From NCBI GenBank assembly GCA_954871525.1, contig OX940863.1, forward strand, positions 25,432,001 through 25,496,000: DNA of 64,000 nt. Direction: 5' to 3'. Source of the DNA: Parietaria judaica (taxonomy: Eukaryota; Streptophyta; Magnoliopsida; Rosales; Urticaceae). The notes under the pieces are model-generated. The model made no database searches. It had not been told where the DNA came from and saw nothing but the letters and a program-made list of their open reading frames with translations. Shown piece after piece: positions 52,908 to 64,000 of the stretch (positions are counted from its first letter, which is position 1; each line of letters opens with the position of its first letter). Made by a program: the position numbers and the translations under genes.

Positions 52908-53639
52908 TTTATATAATAATATTTGATAGCAATGGTCAGAGTTGAGCATCGAGCGGGCTTTGAAGTCCGGAGGCCCATTTGGACGAGCTTTGAACCCCGG
53001 AAGCCCGGTTCCAAAAATAAAAACAAAAAAGTTAATTAGAGTTGAGCATTCGGGTGAGCTTTAAAACCACGAACATTCGAGATCAAAATTTTTGTAGGGA
53101 TTACAAATTGAATATTCGAGCGGGCTTCAAAACCAATAAGCTTGATTTTGCTTCAATTTTTGTATTCGTTTTTTTTTTTTTTTACTTTAAACGCAAATTA
53201 GCCTCCAATTTGAGCTTAGGTTTGGGATTCCGAAGCATGAGCTAATTTAGGCTCGGACAAGATGAGCCTACCGGAATCTCTTGCTCTTGTATTAGGCCGC
53301 CCGTTCTTCTCTTTATTTTGTTATAGATAATATTAATACATTGGGTAATTTTTAATTAAATTACCTTATGGAAAATGAATTAGTCTATTAACGCCTTGAC
53401 AAGTTGACACTTAGGAAAGCTTTCGAGAAGGCAACCAATAATTAATTGTAGCTATAGTATATGATTATAAATTAATTGCATAATTAAGCGGCTTAATTTG
53501 ACCTAAATAAATCACGTGAGACGTTTAATATATGCACAGAATGTGAAATGATTGTGACGTTTGTGACTTTAAGATCATTGTAATATTACATTCCTAATTA
53601 TTTTTAAGGAATTAATTATGGATTATACATTAAGGGCTT

Positions 53640-55285
53640 AATAGCATAATACTCAATTAGGGTCAAACTTTTTTAAAAAATACTCAAAAGTTTGTTAAAA
53701 TAAAAGAAATACTCGTTTGGGGTTTTATGAACAAATTCACCCTCCTCTGAATCTCACAGATCTGCCATACGATCACTGAATTTCTCTCGATCTTCACCTT
53801 CAATTTTCTTCTCTGAATCTTTTTGTCTCCATCGCTGTGATCGATCTCCGAGGACGCCGGCACTGCCAGCGTGATCGAGAGAATCGATCGCGACGTTCGC
53901 GATCACGTGGATCGGGCAGTCAGCTTCGGCAAAGAGGAAGAGCGCGCAATGAAGCTCCAGGACGATTGTCAGTGTCTACAGCAGAGATCAAAGGTGATTA
54001 TTTTTGTTAATCGGTACTTAATTGCTTAGATTACTGGTTAATTACTGGATCGTTGCCGGATTCGATCGTTTCGTGTTATTTCAAGCTCTCACTGCGATTT
54101 CGTGTTTTTGTTTCCTGTTGATTGATCATCTCTATACAATGTTTCCGTTTGGTGTGATAATCTCAATACTAATTTAGTTACTTTTCAAGCCAAATCTGGA
54201 GCTTACCAGGTATGGATATATGACTGCTTGTTTCAAGATGTGATTTTTATTTTTTATGAATTATGTGTACCCAATGCTACTTATCCCGTGGAACCCTCTT
54301 CTTGCGGGTTGTCGAGCAAAAGTTGAACCACTTAGGAGCCATTTTACCAGGACCTGTAGTAAGTCCCACGCCCGCTCGAAAGTAGTCAGCCCCATCCTAA
54401 TTACATTGCATAGTAAATCCTCCTAGAAGCATTATTCTTACTATGTTCATCGTTGTTCTTGGATCTTCTACTGTGATTTTCTTCTCTAGATCTTTTTGTC
54501 TCCGTCGTTGTGCTCGATCTCCGAGGACGGCGTCACTGCCAGCGTGATCGAGAGAATCGATCGCGACGTTCGCGGTCACGTGGATTGGGCAGTCAGATCT
54601 GGCGAAGAGGAAGAGCGCCCAGGGAAGCTCTAGTTAATCGGTACTTAATTGCTTAGATTACTGGTTAATTATAGTCCATCCTTCTCCAATCAATTGATTT
54701 TGTGTTGCGTATTTCTTTCATGTTTATCGTCTTTGAACGAAGAATGGATTGCTTAGATTACTAGTTCTTTGTTGATACTTATAAATTATTATGCTCCACT
54801 GTTTATGATTCATGAGCGCTGAAACAGAGTTTGAATTTGTGTGTAGTTCCGTCTCTGTTTCGGTATATGAAATTTTATCATTCATACAATTCAAATTTGA
54901 CCCGCACGAAAGACAGTCGATCGTGATTCTGATCATACGGATTTGTCGCTGTTTCGCGGTTACATACAAACCAATAATGCTTCTGCGTTGTTTCTTAAAT
55001 GTGCGAACAATGGCTGTTTTGCAGGTCAAAGATATCAAAATCGAAGACCGAGGTTCGATACCAGAATTTGAAGGTCGACGAAACCGAAGATAATTCGGTA
55101 CGAGTGTCCCCAAAGAGAATTCGAGACGAGAGTCGAAGAAGCCAATAAGCTGGATTCGATCCGAGAGCCAAAGTCGCCGAATTGAGCGAAGCCTAAGGGA
55201 ATTCAAAGCGAGCGCCGAAGATAATTCTAGATGAGCACCGAAGAGCGTGGCCGAAGGGAATTCGAAACGAGCGTCGAATAAGCCA
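53640..55285 (+). other. GC-rich duplicated, exon-like block, unidentified
   Basis: The stretch at 53820-53995 is open as SEDAGTASVIERIDRDVRDH, then VDRAVSFGKEEERAMKLQDD, and ends AGATCAAAG before GTGATT, a possible splice donor. A second copy of about 130 bp at 54490-54635 has indels and a stop. Both are followed by 'ttaatcggtacttaattgct'. At 55030-55285 short 'gaattcgaaacgag' type repeats occur. It looks like captured or decayed gene sequence. I do not recognise the protein, and no complete gene could be built. Confidence 0.4.
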
Positions 55286-55289
55286 TATT

Positions 55290-56280
55290 TATATACATGT
55301 AGTTACACTTACGTAATTTTAGATAAAATTATATAACCGTAATTACACTTATAATTATATATGTAATAAAAGTTACACGACGTAAGTAGAGTTACACTTA
55401 TGTAATTGAAGTTATACTTATGTAACTAGAGTTACACTTTTGTAATCATAGTTATAATTACTTAACTCTAGTTATATATGATTACACTTATGCTCTATAT
55501 AATTATATTAATTGAGTCTCCATAGAAAGTATTTTAGTTTAAAATTATAGAACCGTAATTACACTTATGTTCTATATAGTTATATTGATTGAATCTCCAT
55601 CTAAAATTATATAACAATAATTGCACTTATGTAATTACACTTATTATATATGTAATAAAAGTTACACGACATAACTGTAGTTACACTTATGTAATTCGAG
55701 TTACTCTTATGTAACTCTAGTTATCAAAGCTTAAATCTTTTTGGTTTTAATTTGCTGCAATGTGTAATTACACTTATGTTCTTTATAGTTATATTGATTA
55801 AATCTCCATCTAAAATTATATAACAATAATTACACTTATTTAAATATACTTATTATATATGTAATAAAAGTTATACAATGTAACTGTAGTTACACTTACG
55901 TAACTATAGTTACACTTATGTAACTCTAGTTATCAAAGATTAACTCTTTTTGGTTTTAATTTGTTGCAATGTGGTCAACTTTGGGTTGTTGATTTCAAAC
56001 TCTTAGTCATTAAATTGCCACAAGAATTACATATTAATATGGTTGAGTGATGTGCATTATCAATAGTGTTTAATTAACGAATTATCTTTTAACACTGGTG
56101 TAATTCTCTTTACATTTAAGTTATTGTAATTAGAAATATTTAATTGTAATTATACATATGTAACTATTAATTCATAATTCTCTTTCACAATTATAATTTT
56201 ATATGTAATTAGAGTTACACTTATGTAATTAGAGTTACAATTACGTAACTACAATTACGCTTCTGTAATTCTAGTTCGCA
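55290..56280. repeat. repeat array of AGTTACACTTATGTAA motifs
   Basis: About 1 kb is built from variants of 'agttacacttatgtaa', many reading partly palindromically (ttac...gtaa). Higher-order copies are visible: 'taaaattatataac' recurs at about 55321, 55600 and 55810, and 'ctagttatcaaag' with 'tttttggttttaatttg' recurs at about 55715 and 55925. There is no coding frame. Confidence 0.85.
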
Positions 56281-56441
56281 AACCTTAACTACAGGTCTTG
56301 GAAACAATGTCTTCCTTCGTTGTGGTATAAAAATAATCGTTCGGAAACGAATTTTGTCTGATATTTTGGGAGCTATGCCCGGGTAAAAATCATGATTTGC
56401 GCCGGCTAAGACTACGGTTTTGCCGGTGGAAATACAAAATA
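56281..56441 (-). pseudogene. unidentified open fragment next to the copia insertion
   Basis: On the minus strand about 50 codons are open: FCISTGKTVVLAGANHDFYP, then GIAPKISDKIRF, then FIPQRRKTLFPRPVVK. The composition is less repetitive than in the neighbouring array, and the copia left LTR begins exactly at its edge. It could be a broken exon or retroelement piece. I do not recognise it. Confidence 0.25.
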
Positions 56442-57266
56442 TGTTGCGGCATATGTGCCCATAGTTTTGGGATTGGGCCGAACCGGGCCCACATAAGTTA
56501 AATGAGTTCATTGATGTATTGATTAGAGAATCATGTAATTAATGAGGTTTGACTTATATGATAATAAAACCTATTAATTACATAATATCTCATTTCCTAT
56601 TATATGATGAGATCATGTAAAATAGGAAACTTATTAATTACATGAGATACACATTAATGGAGATTATTCTCATTGATGGTGTTTATTCTCATTAATGGAG
56701 ATGATTCTCCTCTCCCTATAAATAGAGAACTCAAGCAAGCCATTCAAACAACACACATCACCAAAACACTCTTCTCGGAATACTATTCACAGCACTATTC
56801 ATAGAGAGAAAAAGCTTGAGTTCTACTATCCCCGAGAGTCTTGTTCGTATTCTAATCATCCTCGAAAAACTAGTATTCGGAGAGGGTGATTTCCGGCCAT
56901 AAAGGTGTTCCGATTGTCGACGTGATGGACTACGTAGAGGCCGAACATTTGAGCGGCTTGTGATCGACGTGGAGCAAAGGCTAGGCGCATCATCATCGCG
57001 GGAACAACGTGAAGATCCGTTTGCGGTTAAAGTAAGAAGCGTTCTGTAGAGAATATATTCTCAAACCGGTATGTATAATTTTGATTGTAGCTATGTCATC
57101 TCGATTGCATTGTTTTCTAGTTTCCCGGATATTCATCTTCCGCATCCGGGAAGTGCGGAATCCTAGGAAAAACCCAACAAAATATACACTGGTAAGCCGG
57201 TTTTTTGGAACAAATCTTTGACATAATTTATGAATCTTGTTGTTTTGCACATAAAAAGCAGTCCCA
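56442..57266 (+). repeat. left LTR of the copia element
   Basis: This repeat starts TGTTGCGGCATATG and, relative to the right LTR, lacks nine bases (TTAGAAACC) just inside its terminus. A TATA box CTATAAATAG lies at 56716-56725. By eye only a few tens of positions differ between the LTRs, which suggests a fairly young insertion. Short open frames inside it are not genes. Confidence 0.85.
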
Positions 57267-58290
57267 TTTCGGGCAACCCTCGGATCGGGCACTTGCTGGC
57301 CCGACCCATGACCCGCGGGTCGGACTGGGTCAACGACCCGGGTTGACTTTCTCGACCCGGATCGTAACCAGACCCGACCCGAATTAAAAAAAATTAAGGG
57401 TGCTTTAATTAGATTAATTAGAGTAAGTAACCATTTATTTTTCCGGAAAATAATTTATGAAATTATCTTTAATAAGGAAATCATGAGATTTTAATTGTCT
57501 TTTCTTATATTGATTAAGTCTTTTAATTTATTTTAATTGTTATAGAAATAGTCATGTTAGTAAATAAGAAATTAAAATCTCATGTCGCATTATAAGTTAA
57601 AGTGGTTTAGCTAAGGATAATGTTAGAATAAATTTGACATTATTTAATTACTTTATCAATTTATTATATGATTGTTAATTGGATTAATTAGAATCATTAA
57701 GATTTATTAGATAAGTCTTTAATTAGCATAGCCTTTTGTCTAACTTATGTTAGATAATTATTAGTCTAGTGTTAAAGATGTTTTAATGGAACTGGAACAA
57801 ACTAATTGGTTAGTTTAATTAAAACCCCTCAATAAGAATATCAAGTGTATAGCCTTCCTATTTTGGACCCTCGTCAAGCTATCGATCGTTCTGGACAGAC
57901 CTACCAGGGTAGGATGGATTCTCGGTTCGATTTTGAGAAGGTGCGAAGGACCTTGTTGTCCGCCGGTTCAAGGTAGGGTAGTGCTTGACCAGTGAACCCT
58001 AATAGGATTAGGCAACTGGAGATGTTAAGGTCTTTTTCTAACCTTAGGAAACCCTAATAGGATTAGGCAACTAAGGACTTCTTAGATCTTTAAAAGAGTA
58101 AAGAGTAAAAGGGTAGTTTTATTCTATAACTAAATAGAGATAAATGTTATTTTACTCTATGTCAATAATAATAGTGTCAGATGAGGGTTACTGCATTTAT
58201 TATTTTTGACAAATAGCATTATTAAAAGCCCTTTAGTGCTATTATGTATTTATGCTCAACTAACATGTTTGCTAATGTTAGGCTTTCAAA
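57267..58290 (+). other. copia leader with GC-rich insert and short repeats
   Basis: Directly after the left LTR, 57270-57385 is a GC-rich stretch of 'gacccg/cgggtc' motifs like those inside hAT-type elements elsewhere in the window, though no paired end is seen. Further on, 'aaccctaataggattaggca' occurs twice (about 57996 and 58050). No gene is seen. Confidence 0.5.
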
Positions 58291-58891
58291 ATGGTTATGG
58301 GAGCAAGGGGAATGTTTCTGAAGGTAACCAAGCGATACCCGCTACACTCTGCGAACTTTGATGATTGGTATAAGAGTCTGAGGAGTGTACTCTCCGAAGA
58401 AAATCTGTTGCATATGGTCGAAAAGGTTCCAGTAGACTACCCCCGGCCTACTGGGAGGTCAAGAAGACTTGAATATCTACTATAGGTATGTCAGTCGGTC
58501 TCTTGATGTTTCTGACCTTATGCTCGGATCCATGACACCGTCAGTCAGAGTGGAGTGCGAGCACTTGGAGCCCTATCACATGATAAGGTTCTTAGAAAGA
58601 AGATACGGGGACCTCAATAAGTTCAAGAGGTTCCAGATCACGCGTCGGCTCTTCGAAAAGAAGTTGCACTGGTCACAATCTATCAAAGAACATTTTGATA
58701 AAATGGTTTCTCTGGCAGACAGAGTGAACGCGGCTGGCATTTCCGTTGGACCGCAGCTTTTAAAGTTTGTGAACCTGAATTCTCTTACCCCAGAGTTCGG
58801 CGATACGGTTAAGATGATTTTGGATTGTGACTCGATTCAAATCCATAATCTTCTTGACATACTGTTGACCACCGAAAGGAACATACTTTAG
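58291..58891 (+). pseudogene. copia gag (UBN2-type capsid region), frameshifted
   Basis: The first frame starts at ATG 58291 and contains NFDDWYKSLRSVLSEENL, the start of the copia Gag domain (W-x-x-L core). It stops at about 58485. The protein resumes in another frame from 58469 with SDLMLGSMTPSVRVECEHL and LLTTERNIL, the rest of the UBN2/gag-polypeptide family, ending in a stop at 58891. So there is one frameshift near 58470-58485, and no CCHC zinc knuckle was found downstream. In an intact element this would form the virus-like particle. Confidence 0.8.
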
Positions 58892-59479
58892 GAAAGAAAT
58901 GAGAAGAGAAAAGGAAAGATGCACAATGAAGTGATAAGGAAGAGGAACATCAACCCCTCGTCTTCAAGTATAATTGTTATAACCTGTCTCTCTATGTTTT
59001 ATTTGACAAGTATGAGATACAAACTCAAAGTACTAAAGTGGTTTATACTTTCTGTTTTTGTCAGGTAATAAAGTACAGGAGAGACATGAGGCATGTTGGA
59101 ACATAGCTAGGATAGAAGCCACGCCTGTCGAGGCCGACAACCCATACCTATTTGACTTTCCAAGCGAAGCAGTTGATGGAGGCTTCTAAATAATGAGTGT
59201 CATTTTAGAGTCTTGAGTTTATTCCTATTATTATTTAGTAGTGAAATAAATGACTGCGAGAGTCTTTAATTAATGAGTGTCATATTGAAGACTTGAGTTC
59301 ATTTCTATTAAAAGTTGTTAGTAGTTATGATTGTTCTTTGAGACAAAAGTTATGATCAATAAAATTATTTTAATTTCGTTGATATTATTTGAATGAATGA
59401 CTTTTGATCTTTTGAACATATTGCCTATGTTATTAACATTATACATGTGAGGTTAAGGATAAAGCCCACTCACCCAAGC

Positions 59480-61800
59480 ATATTTTTGCAATTATCAACT
59501 TGCGCTAATCAATAAGAAACGTACTAACAAGCTCCATTAAAATGGACACCTTGTTTTGTTTGATTGAGAATCTTACAAAGTGTGTGTATCTTATTTGATT
59601 AGCCCAATTGATAACAACTCATTCAAAGGGACATGCAGAGATAGAATGTTGTATTGGACTTAATTACAATGAGATGTATTAAGCTCATTACTCATTAAGG
59701 CAAATGGGACGCTTAAAGTACTACATTACTTTACTGATTGTCGAAGAGTATGACTATGTCTTTTATAAAAGCAGGTCTAAGTTACTTGAAAGAGTTCAAG
59801 ATAAACAAATGTAGTAAAGAAACCAGTTGAACAATATGAATGTAAACCGTTTAATATGATTAATGCGGTGCACATCTTATACGATCGGTTTAAGGCCTTT
59901 TACGAGAGACGAAGAATCGTCACATCATTGATCCCCTTACAAGTGTCCATTTTATGAAAAATATTTGTTTGGAGAAACCTAACAGCGTAATATACAAGGT
60001 TCAGGCAATGATGTAAAGGGACGAAGTAACCTAATTCCCCATGGGAAAGATTTTCACTTCAAAGCAACCACACTTAACGTATTCCGTCAATCGGTGGTTC
60101 CTATGACTTCATATGAGATATGCGTTTGGGAGAAACCCATTAAGTCATAAATAGTTCTCCGAATTTCGACATCCACATCTAGAGGTGGTCTAAGCTCGGA
60201 TTCAGACAACTATTTGTTCATGAAATATCCTAAGGAAACGAGAGGGTATTTGCTTACTACGACCGAAAACTCCACAAAGTGTTTGATTGTAAAATCGGAG
60301 CTTTTAAGAAAGAAGATTTCTTGACTAAAATGCTAATGGGAGCAACATCATACTTATTATAAGAATATGGCTCATTGAACTAAGAGGAACAGTTGATAGG
60401 ATACATTGACAGAGCACTTTATGATTCTCAAGATCCCCAAATGGTTGAGGACTTCAGATTGGTTGCCAACACAGGCCATCATGAAATGCATGAACTGTCA
60501 TATGATACACTAACGCTGCAAGGATCTGACTGAAGTCACCATGCACTTAAAAGTTGAACCTACTTAGACTTACGAATAAGCAAGGACTAAACATTTTTGT
60601 GATGGCACACCAAAGTCTTATAAAGAAGTAGTGGGAGAAAGTAACTATGATATATGGCTCGAGGCCATCAAATCTGATATAGACTCCATGTAAACCAAAG
60701 GGATAAAACCCAATGAAAGTCAATGGATCTTCGTAAAGAGGAACATGGATGACAATGTGTGGACATATAGGATGAGAAACTGGGATGAAATGGTTGTACC
60801 AGAATTGTATTATGGGCTGCAAATGAAATGTTCTCTCTCACCTTGCCATATCCAAGTCTATGAGGATTTTGCTTGAAGTTGCCACATTTATTAAAATTGG
60901 CAAAAGTATAAAGACTGTCTTTCAAGTTCTTGAAAGAGGATGTGTAATTGACACAACCTGAAGAGTTCACAGTCACAACTCACATACATTTTGTATATGC
61001 TGATCAAATCGAATAACGGTCTATATCAAGCGTCTCATAATATGAATCGACGTCTTAATGTCATAACCTGTTCGGTTTCATTAAGTGCCTAGACTTCATA
61101 TAAGTGTATAAGAAACAGTGGGAGCAAAACGATCTTCTAAATATCCATATGTGTGTGACATGTTTGTGATAAGAAAATAGATATACCGGAACTCCAATTA
61201 TGTGGAGAAGTTGATGAAAGTGTTTCTCAACAAAGACTAAAGTGAGACTACCTATAGATAGGAGTCAAGATCTGTCAGGAATATGAGCTGGAAGAACCAC
61301 CAGTCATATTTTGGAGTGTATAAGAATATAATATATGAAAGGGAGTTTTGTATGATTCTGTTAACTGGTTTACTAGTATAAATCATCAGATGCACTCATC
61401 CGGTCATATAAATTTTAAAAGAAAGTGTTCCTAATTACCAAATAATTGTTGGTCAGTGTAATTGGACGGCATATTGAAGGCATTCAAATTATTGCCACAT
61501 TTCTAATCAGAATTAATTCAGAAAAGAAAACAGAATGTGTTCTGTCTAAAAAGTGGAGCAGTCAAGTGGGCTTAAAAGCCAAGATAGACTATTGTAGCAG
61601 ATTCGACCACTGAAACCAGGTGTGAAAATACATGTGAGGTAAATGTTAAGACAGTCTGGATAGAGAATTGTTCTCCAAACCAGATGTGATTCTGAGCAAA
61701 AGCTAAAGTCAGTACCACTCTATTGTAGCTAACAAGAGAGTCATCATCCTAGCTATTTGATTCAGATCACATGAAGTTGTAGGATACATACTTGGAAATC
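59480..61800 (+). pseudogene. copia pol remnants: integrase, reverse transcriptase, RNase H
   Basis: Many stops and frame changes interrupt the region, but colinear fragments are recognisable. LINKKRTNKL at about 59510 resembles the GAG-pre-integrase zinc region. An EYDYVFYKSRSKLLERVQ-like piece at about 59745 resembles the integrase core. KETRGYLLTTTENSTKCL at about 60232 resembles the integrase tail. NYDIWLEAIKSDIDSM at about 60640 is the start of the reverse transcriptase domain, and ADSTTE at about 61595 is the RNase H motif. The identification rests on remembered family consensus. The product would be non-functional. Confidence 0.65.
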
Positions 61801-63010
61801 CAATTCATCTATTAATGGTATTTTGGATAAAGTGTTTTAGACGTTAATAACGTGCTCAATCACTTATGACAATTATATTGTCTAGCAGAATCTATATGGT
61901 GCTTGGGCACATATGATATGTCTGCAGTATCAAACAAATCTAGTGTAGAAAACATTATTTTAAAGAGTTTTAGTTGATGTATTTTGTAATACAAAGGCAA
62001 GTTTCATTGTTTGAGAGGATATACCAAATATCACTCTTAAACAAGGTCCCTAGACTGTCATACGAGATGACTTTCTTAAATGGTTCCTAGTCAAGTGTCA
62101 TCATGCGAAACATGGACACATGTAACACGACTGAGACTAGTATGTGATAGGAAGAAAAAAATGATTCTCGACTTGGGAGAAGTCGCAGTCTTATATCACA
62201 TTGACCGGAGCTACGAGAGCTCAGGCCGAACAGACCCACGTTCTATAAGATTCACATGGTAAATATTAAACCTTAGGAAGGTGGGACTGAATTCTCAAGA
62301 ACATACAAATTTATGCAAAAAGGATTTCTTAAATCTGAGCAGAGGTCATATTGCATTACCTAGCGAGTAACAAACTTTGAAGGAGTTAAACGCTATCCGT
62401 AACTGGTGGTTATAAAAGCTGACTTTGGGTTTGTCATAAACTTTGTTAAATGGATTGATTAATGCAAGATGATAATCATCTCTCCTTATTGGAGTAATAC
62501 AACTCAGGGCCTCCTTCTTATGGAACGAATCATGAAATGCGTGGCCACTCTCAAGTTGGTAACATAGTTTTACACTTGGATAATTCAATGATTTCGGTCC
62601 AGGAAAATAGGAAACTGGAAAATAGCAATACAGAAGTACCAAATATATGGTATGTGCCACTCTCCGAGTAGTATAGATGTAAAGGAATAAAGTTAAGAGA
62701 AAGAACCAAAAGTTATTTCTCAATTGTCATTAACAGGATAAAACATCGGATCACCGAAGTTTTGTAGATTGGGAGTGAAGATGTCTTACTAGGGACCTCT
62801 TGTCACTTATGGATTAAAACCCATGGCCAACACTGCAAAATACTATAGGGTCACACCGAACTCGCAACGGAAGCGGAGAAAGAAACGAAGTTTCAGAATA
62901 CAAGATATTGCTGAAAAAGAAGTACTCATCGGAAGGCCATAACTGGCCAAAGGCACTAAAAGATAGTTATCTGGAATTCAAATCCCGGCATCTTTGCGTA
63001 AGTTGGAGAT
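61801..63010 (+). other. copia 3' internal region, no recognisable gene
   Basis: This stretch lies between the RNase H remnant and the right LTR. Only short frames are present. None resembles a known domain, and it ends with the polypurine tract at 63000-63010. Confidence 0.45.
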
Positions 63011-63857
63011 TGTTAGAAACCTTGCGGCATATGTGCCCAAAGTTTTGGGATTGGGCCGAACCGGGCCCACGTGAGTTAAATGAGTTGATTCATGTATTGA
63101 TTAGAGAATCATGTAATTAATGAGGTTTGACTTATATGATAATAAAACCTATTAATTACATAATATCTCATTTCCTATTATATGATGAGATCAAGTAATA
63201 TAAGAAACTTATTAATTACATGAGATACACATTAATGGAGATTATTCTCATTGATGGTGTTTATTCTCATTAATGGAGATGATTCTCCTCTCCCTATAAA
63301 TAGAGAACTCAAGCAAGCCATTCACACAACACACATCACCAAAACACTATTCTCGGATTACTATTCACAGCACTATTCACAGCACTATTCAAAGAGAGAA
63401 AAAAAGCTTGAGTTCTACTATCCCCGAGAGTCTTGTTCGTATTCTAATCATCCTCGAAGAACTAGTATTCGGAGAGGGTGATTTTTGGCCATAAAGGTGT
63501 TCCGATTGTCGACGTGATGGACTACGTAGAGGCCGAACATTTGAGCGGCTTGTGATCAACGTGGAGCAAAGGCTAGGCGCATCATCATCGCGGGAACAAC
63601 GTGAAGATCCGTTTGCGGTTAAAGTAAGAAGCGTTCTGTAGAGAATATATTCTCAAACCGGTATGTATAATTTTGATTGTAGCTATGTCATCTCGATTGC
63701 ATTATTTTCTAGGTTCCCGGATATTCATCTTCCGCATCCGGGAAGTGCGGAATCCTAGGAAAAACCCAACAAAATATACACTGGTAAGCCAGTTTTTTGG
63801 AATAAATCTTTGACATAATTTATGAATCTTGTTGTTTTGCACATAAAAAGCAGTCCA
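63011..63857 (+). repeat. right LTR of the copia element
   Basis: It starts TGTTAGAAACCTTGCGGC directly after the polypurine tract and ends GCAGTCCA. The TATA box is at 63294-63303. Compared with the left LTR it has a small extra copy of 'cagcactattca' near 63366-63391. The bases after it (63863-64000) hold nothing recognised. Confidence 0.85.
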
Positions 63858-64000
63858 ACATAGAGTTGAGCCTCTACATATACCCAACCAAACTCCACCA
63901 AATCCTTCTTCCAAGCCCTCCTCTACGGCGACCAAACCCAAATCAGTTTGCCTCGATCTTCTTCCAAACCGAAACAAACTGATCTCAAGTCATCAACCTA

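Larger units (their letters stand above)
48421..53639. other. gene-free stretch with microsatellites
   Basis: A+T-rich with long (TA)n and (TTA)n runs. At 52937-53275 motifs such as 'gagcgggctttgaa' and 'ggaagcccgg' recur, like the decayed GC motif at 11222. No coding gene is recognised. Confidence 0.4.
56442..63857 (+). mobile_element. Ty1/copia LTR retrotransposon, degenerate
   Basis: Two long direct repeats (56442-57266 and 63011-63857) bracket about 5.7 kb holding gag, then integrase, then reverse transcriptase, then RNase H remnants, the copia order. The LTRs run TG...CA. A purine-rich tract AAGTTGGAGAT lies directly before the right LTR. The flanks aaata and acata agree at four of five bases, as expected of an aged 5-bp target duplication. 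The usual initiator-tRNA primer site was not seen after the left LTR; a GC-rich stretch (57270-57385) lies there instead. All reading frames are broken, so the copy is not autonomous. Confidence 0.88.

Noticed and set aside
56993..57292. 99-codon minus-strand frame, with a similar 91-codon one at 63702-63977
   Set aside because: Both lie largely in LTR copies antisense to the retroelement, so the similarity reflects the repeat.

Overview
The window is nuclear DNA from a flowering plant, almost certainly a eudicot. It is very A+T-rich, full of (TA)n microsatellites, long inter-gene stretches and nested transposons, and its one convincing host gene is a spliced plant-specific transcription factor. 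No rRNA, tRNA, CRISPR or organellar genes were recognised. The species cannot be named from what is seen.

The host gene lies on the minus strand at 33,281-37,449. It is a complete six-exon KANADI gene of the KAN2/KAN3 type. All five introns are GT-AG, and the joined reading frame is 395 codons. It encodes a GARP/MYB-like DNA-binding repressor of the family that sets abaxial (lower-side) identity in leaves and lateral organs. A long CT-rich leader lies upstream, with two possible TATA boxes; use of the distal one would place a 73-codon ATG upstream ORF in front of the gene. Intron 4 carries a tandem duplication of about 125 bp.

The rest is mainly mobile DNA. (1) hAT-like elements, most with 8-bp target duplications, lie at 4,978, 13,539, 15,538, 17,587 with another nested at 18,762, 25,946, 26,863, 30,993 and 45,154; a doubtful one is at 38,605. 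(2) A long-terminal-inverted-repeat Mutator-like element of about 4.7 kb (20,170-24,859) holds a remnant resembling a MULE N-terminal domain, a captured and broken piece of a progesterone 5-beta-reductase/iridoid-synthase-like gene, and about 18 tandem copies of an 83-bp unit. (3) A nearly complete but decayed Ty1/copia retrotransposon occupies 56,442-63,857, with two closely similar LTRs. (4) Solo or partial LTRs lie at 28,183 (with an uninterrupted G27 run), 43,084, 15,488 and 47,777. (5) A Mutator-type MITE lies at 44,556.

Unexplained structure includes a kilobase of 'AGTTACACTTATGTAA'-type repeats at 55,290-56,280, a duplicated GC-rich exon-like block at 53,820/54,480, a 97-bp duplication at 48,078, and exon-like fragments at 4,310 and 56,281. 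No new enzymatic or defence system was found. The most unusual items are the gene-capturing Mutator-like element and the nested hAT pair with shared internal repeats.
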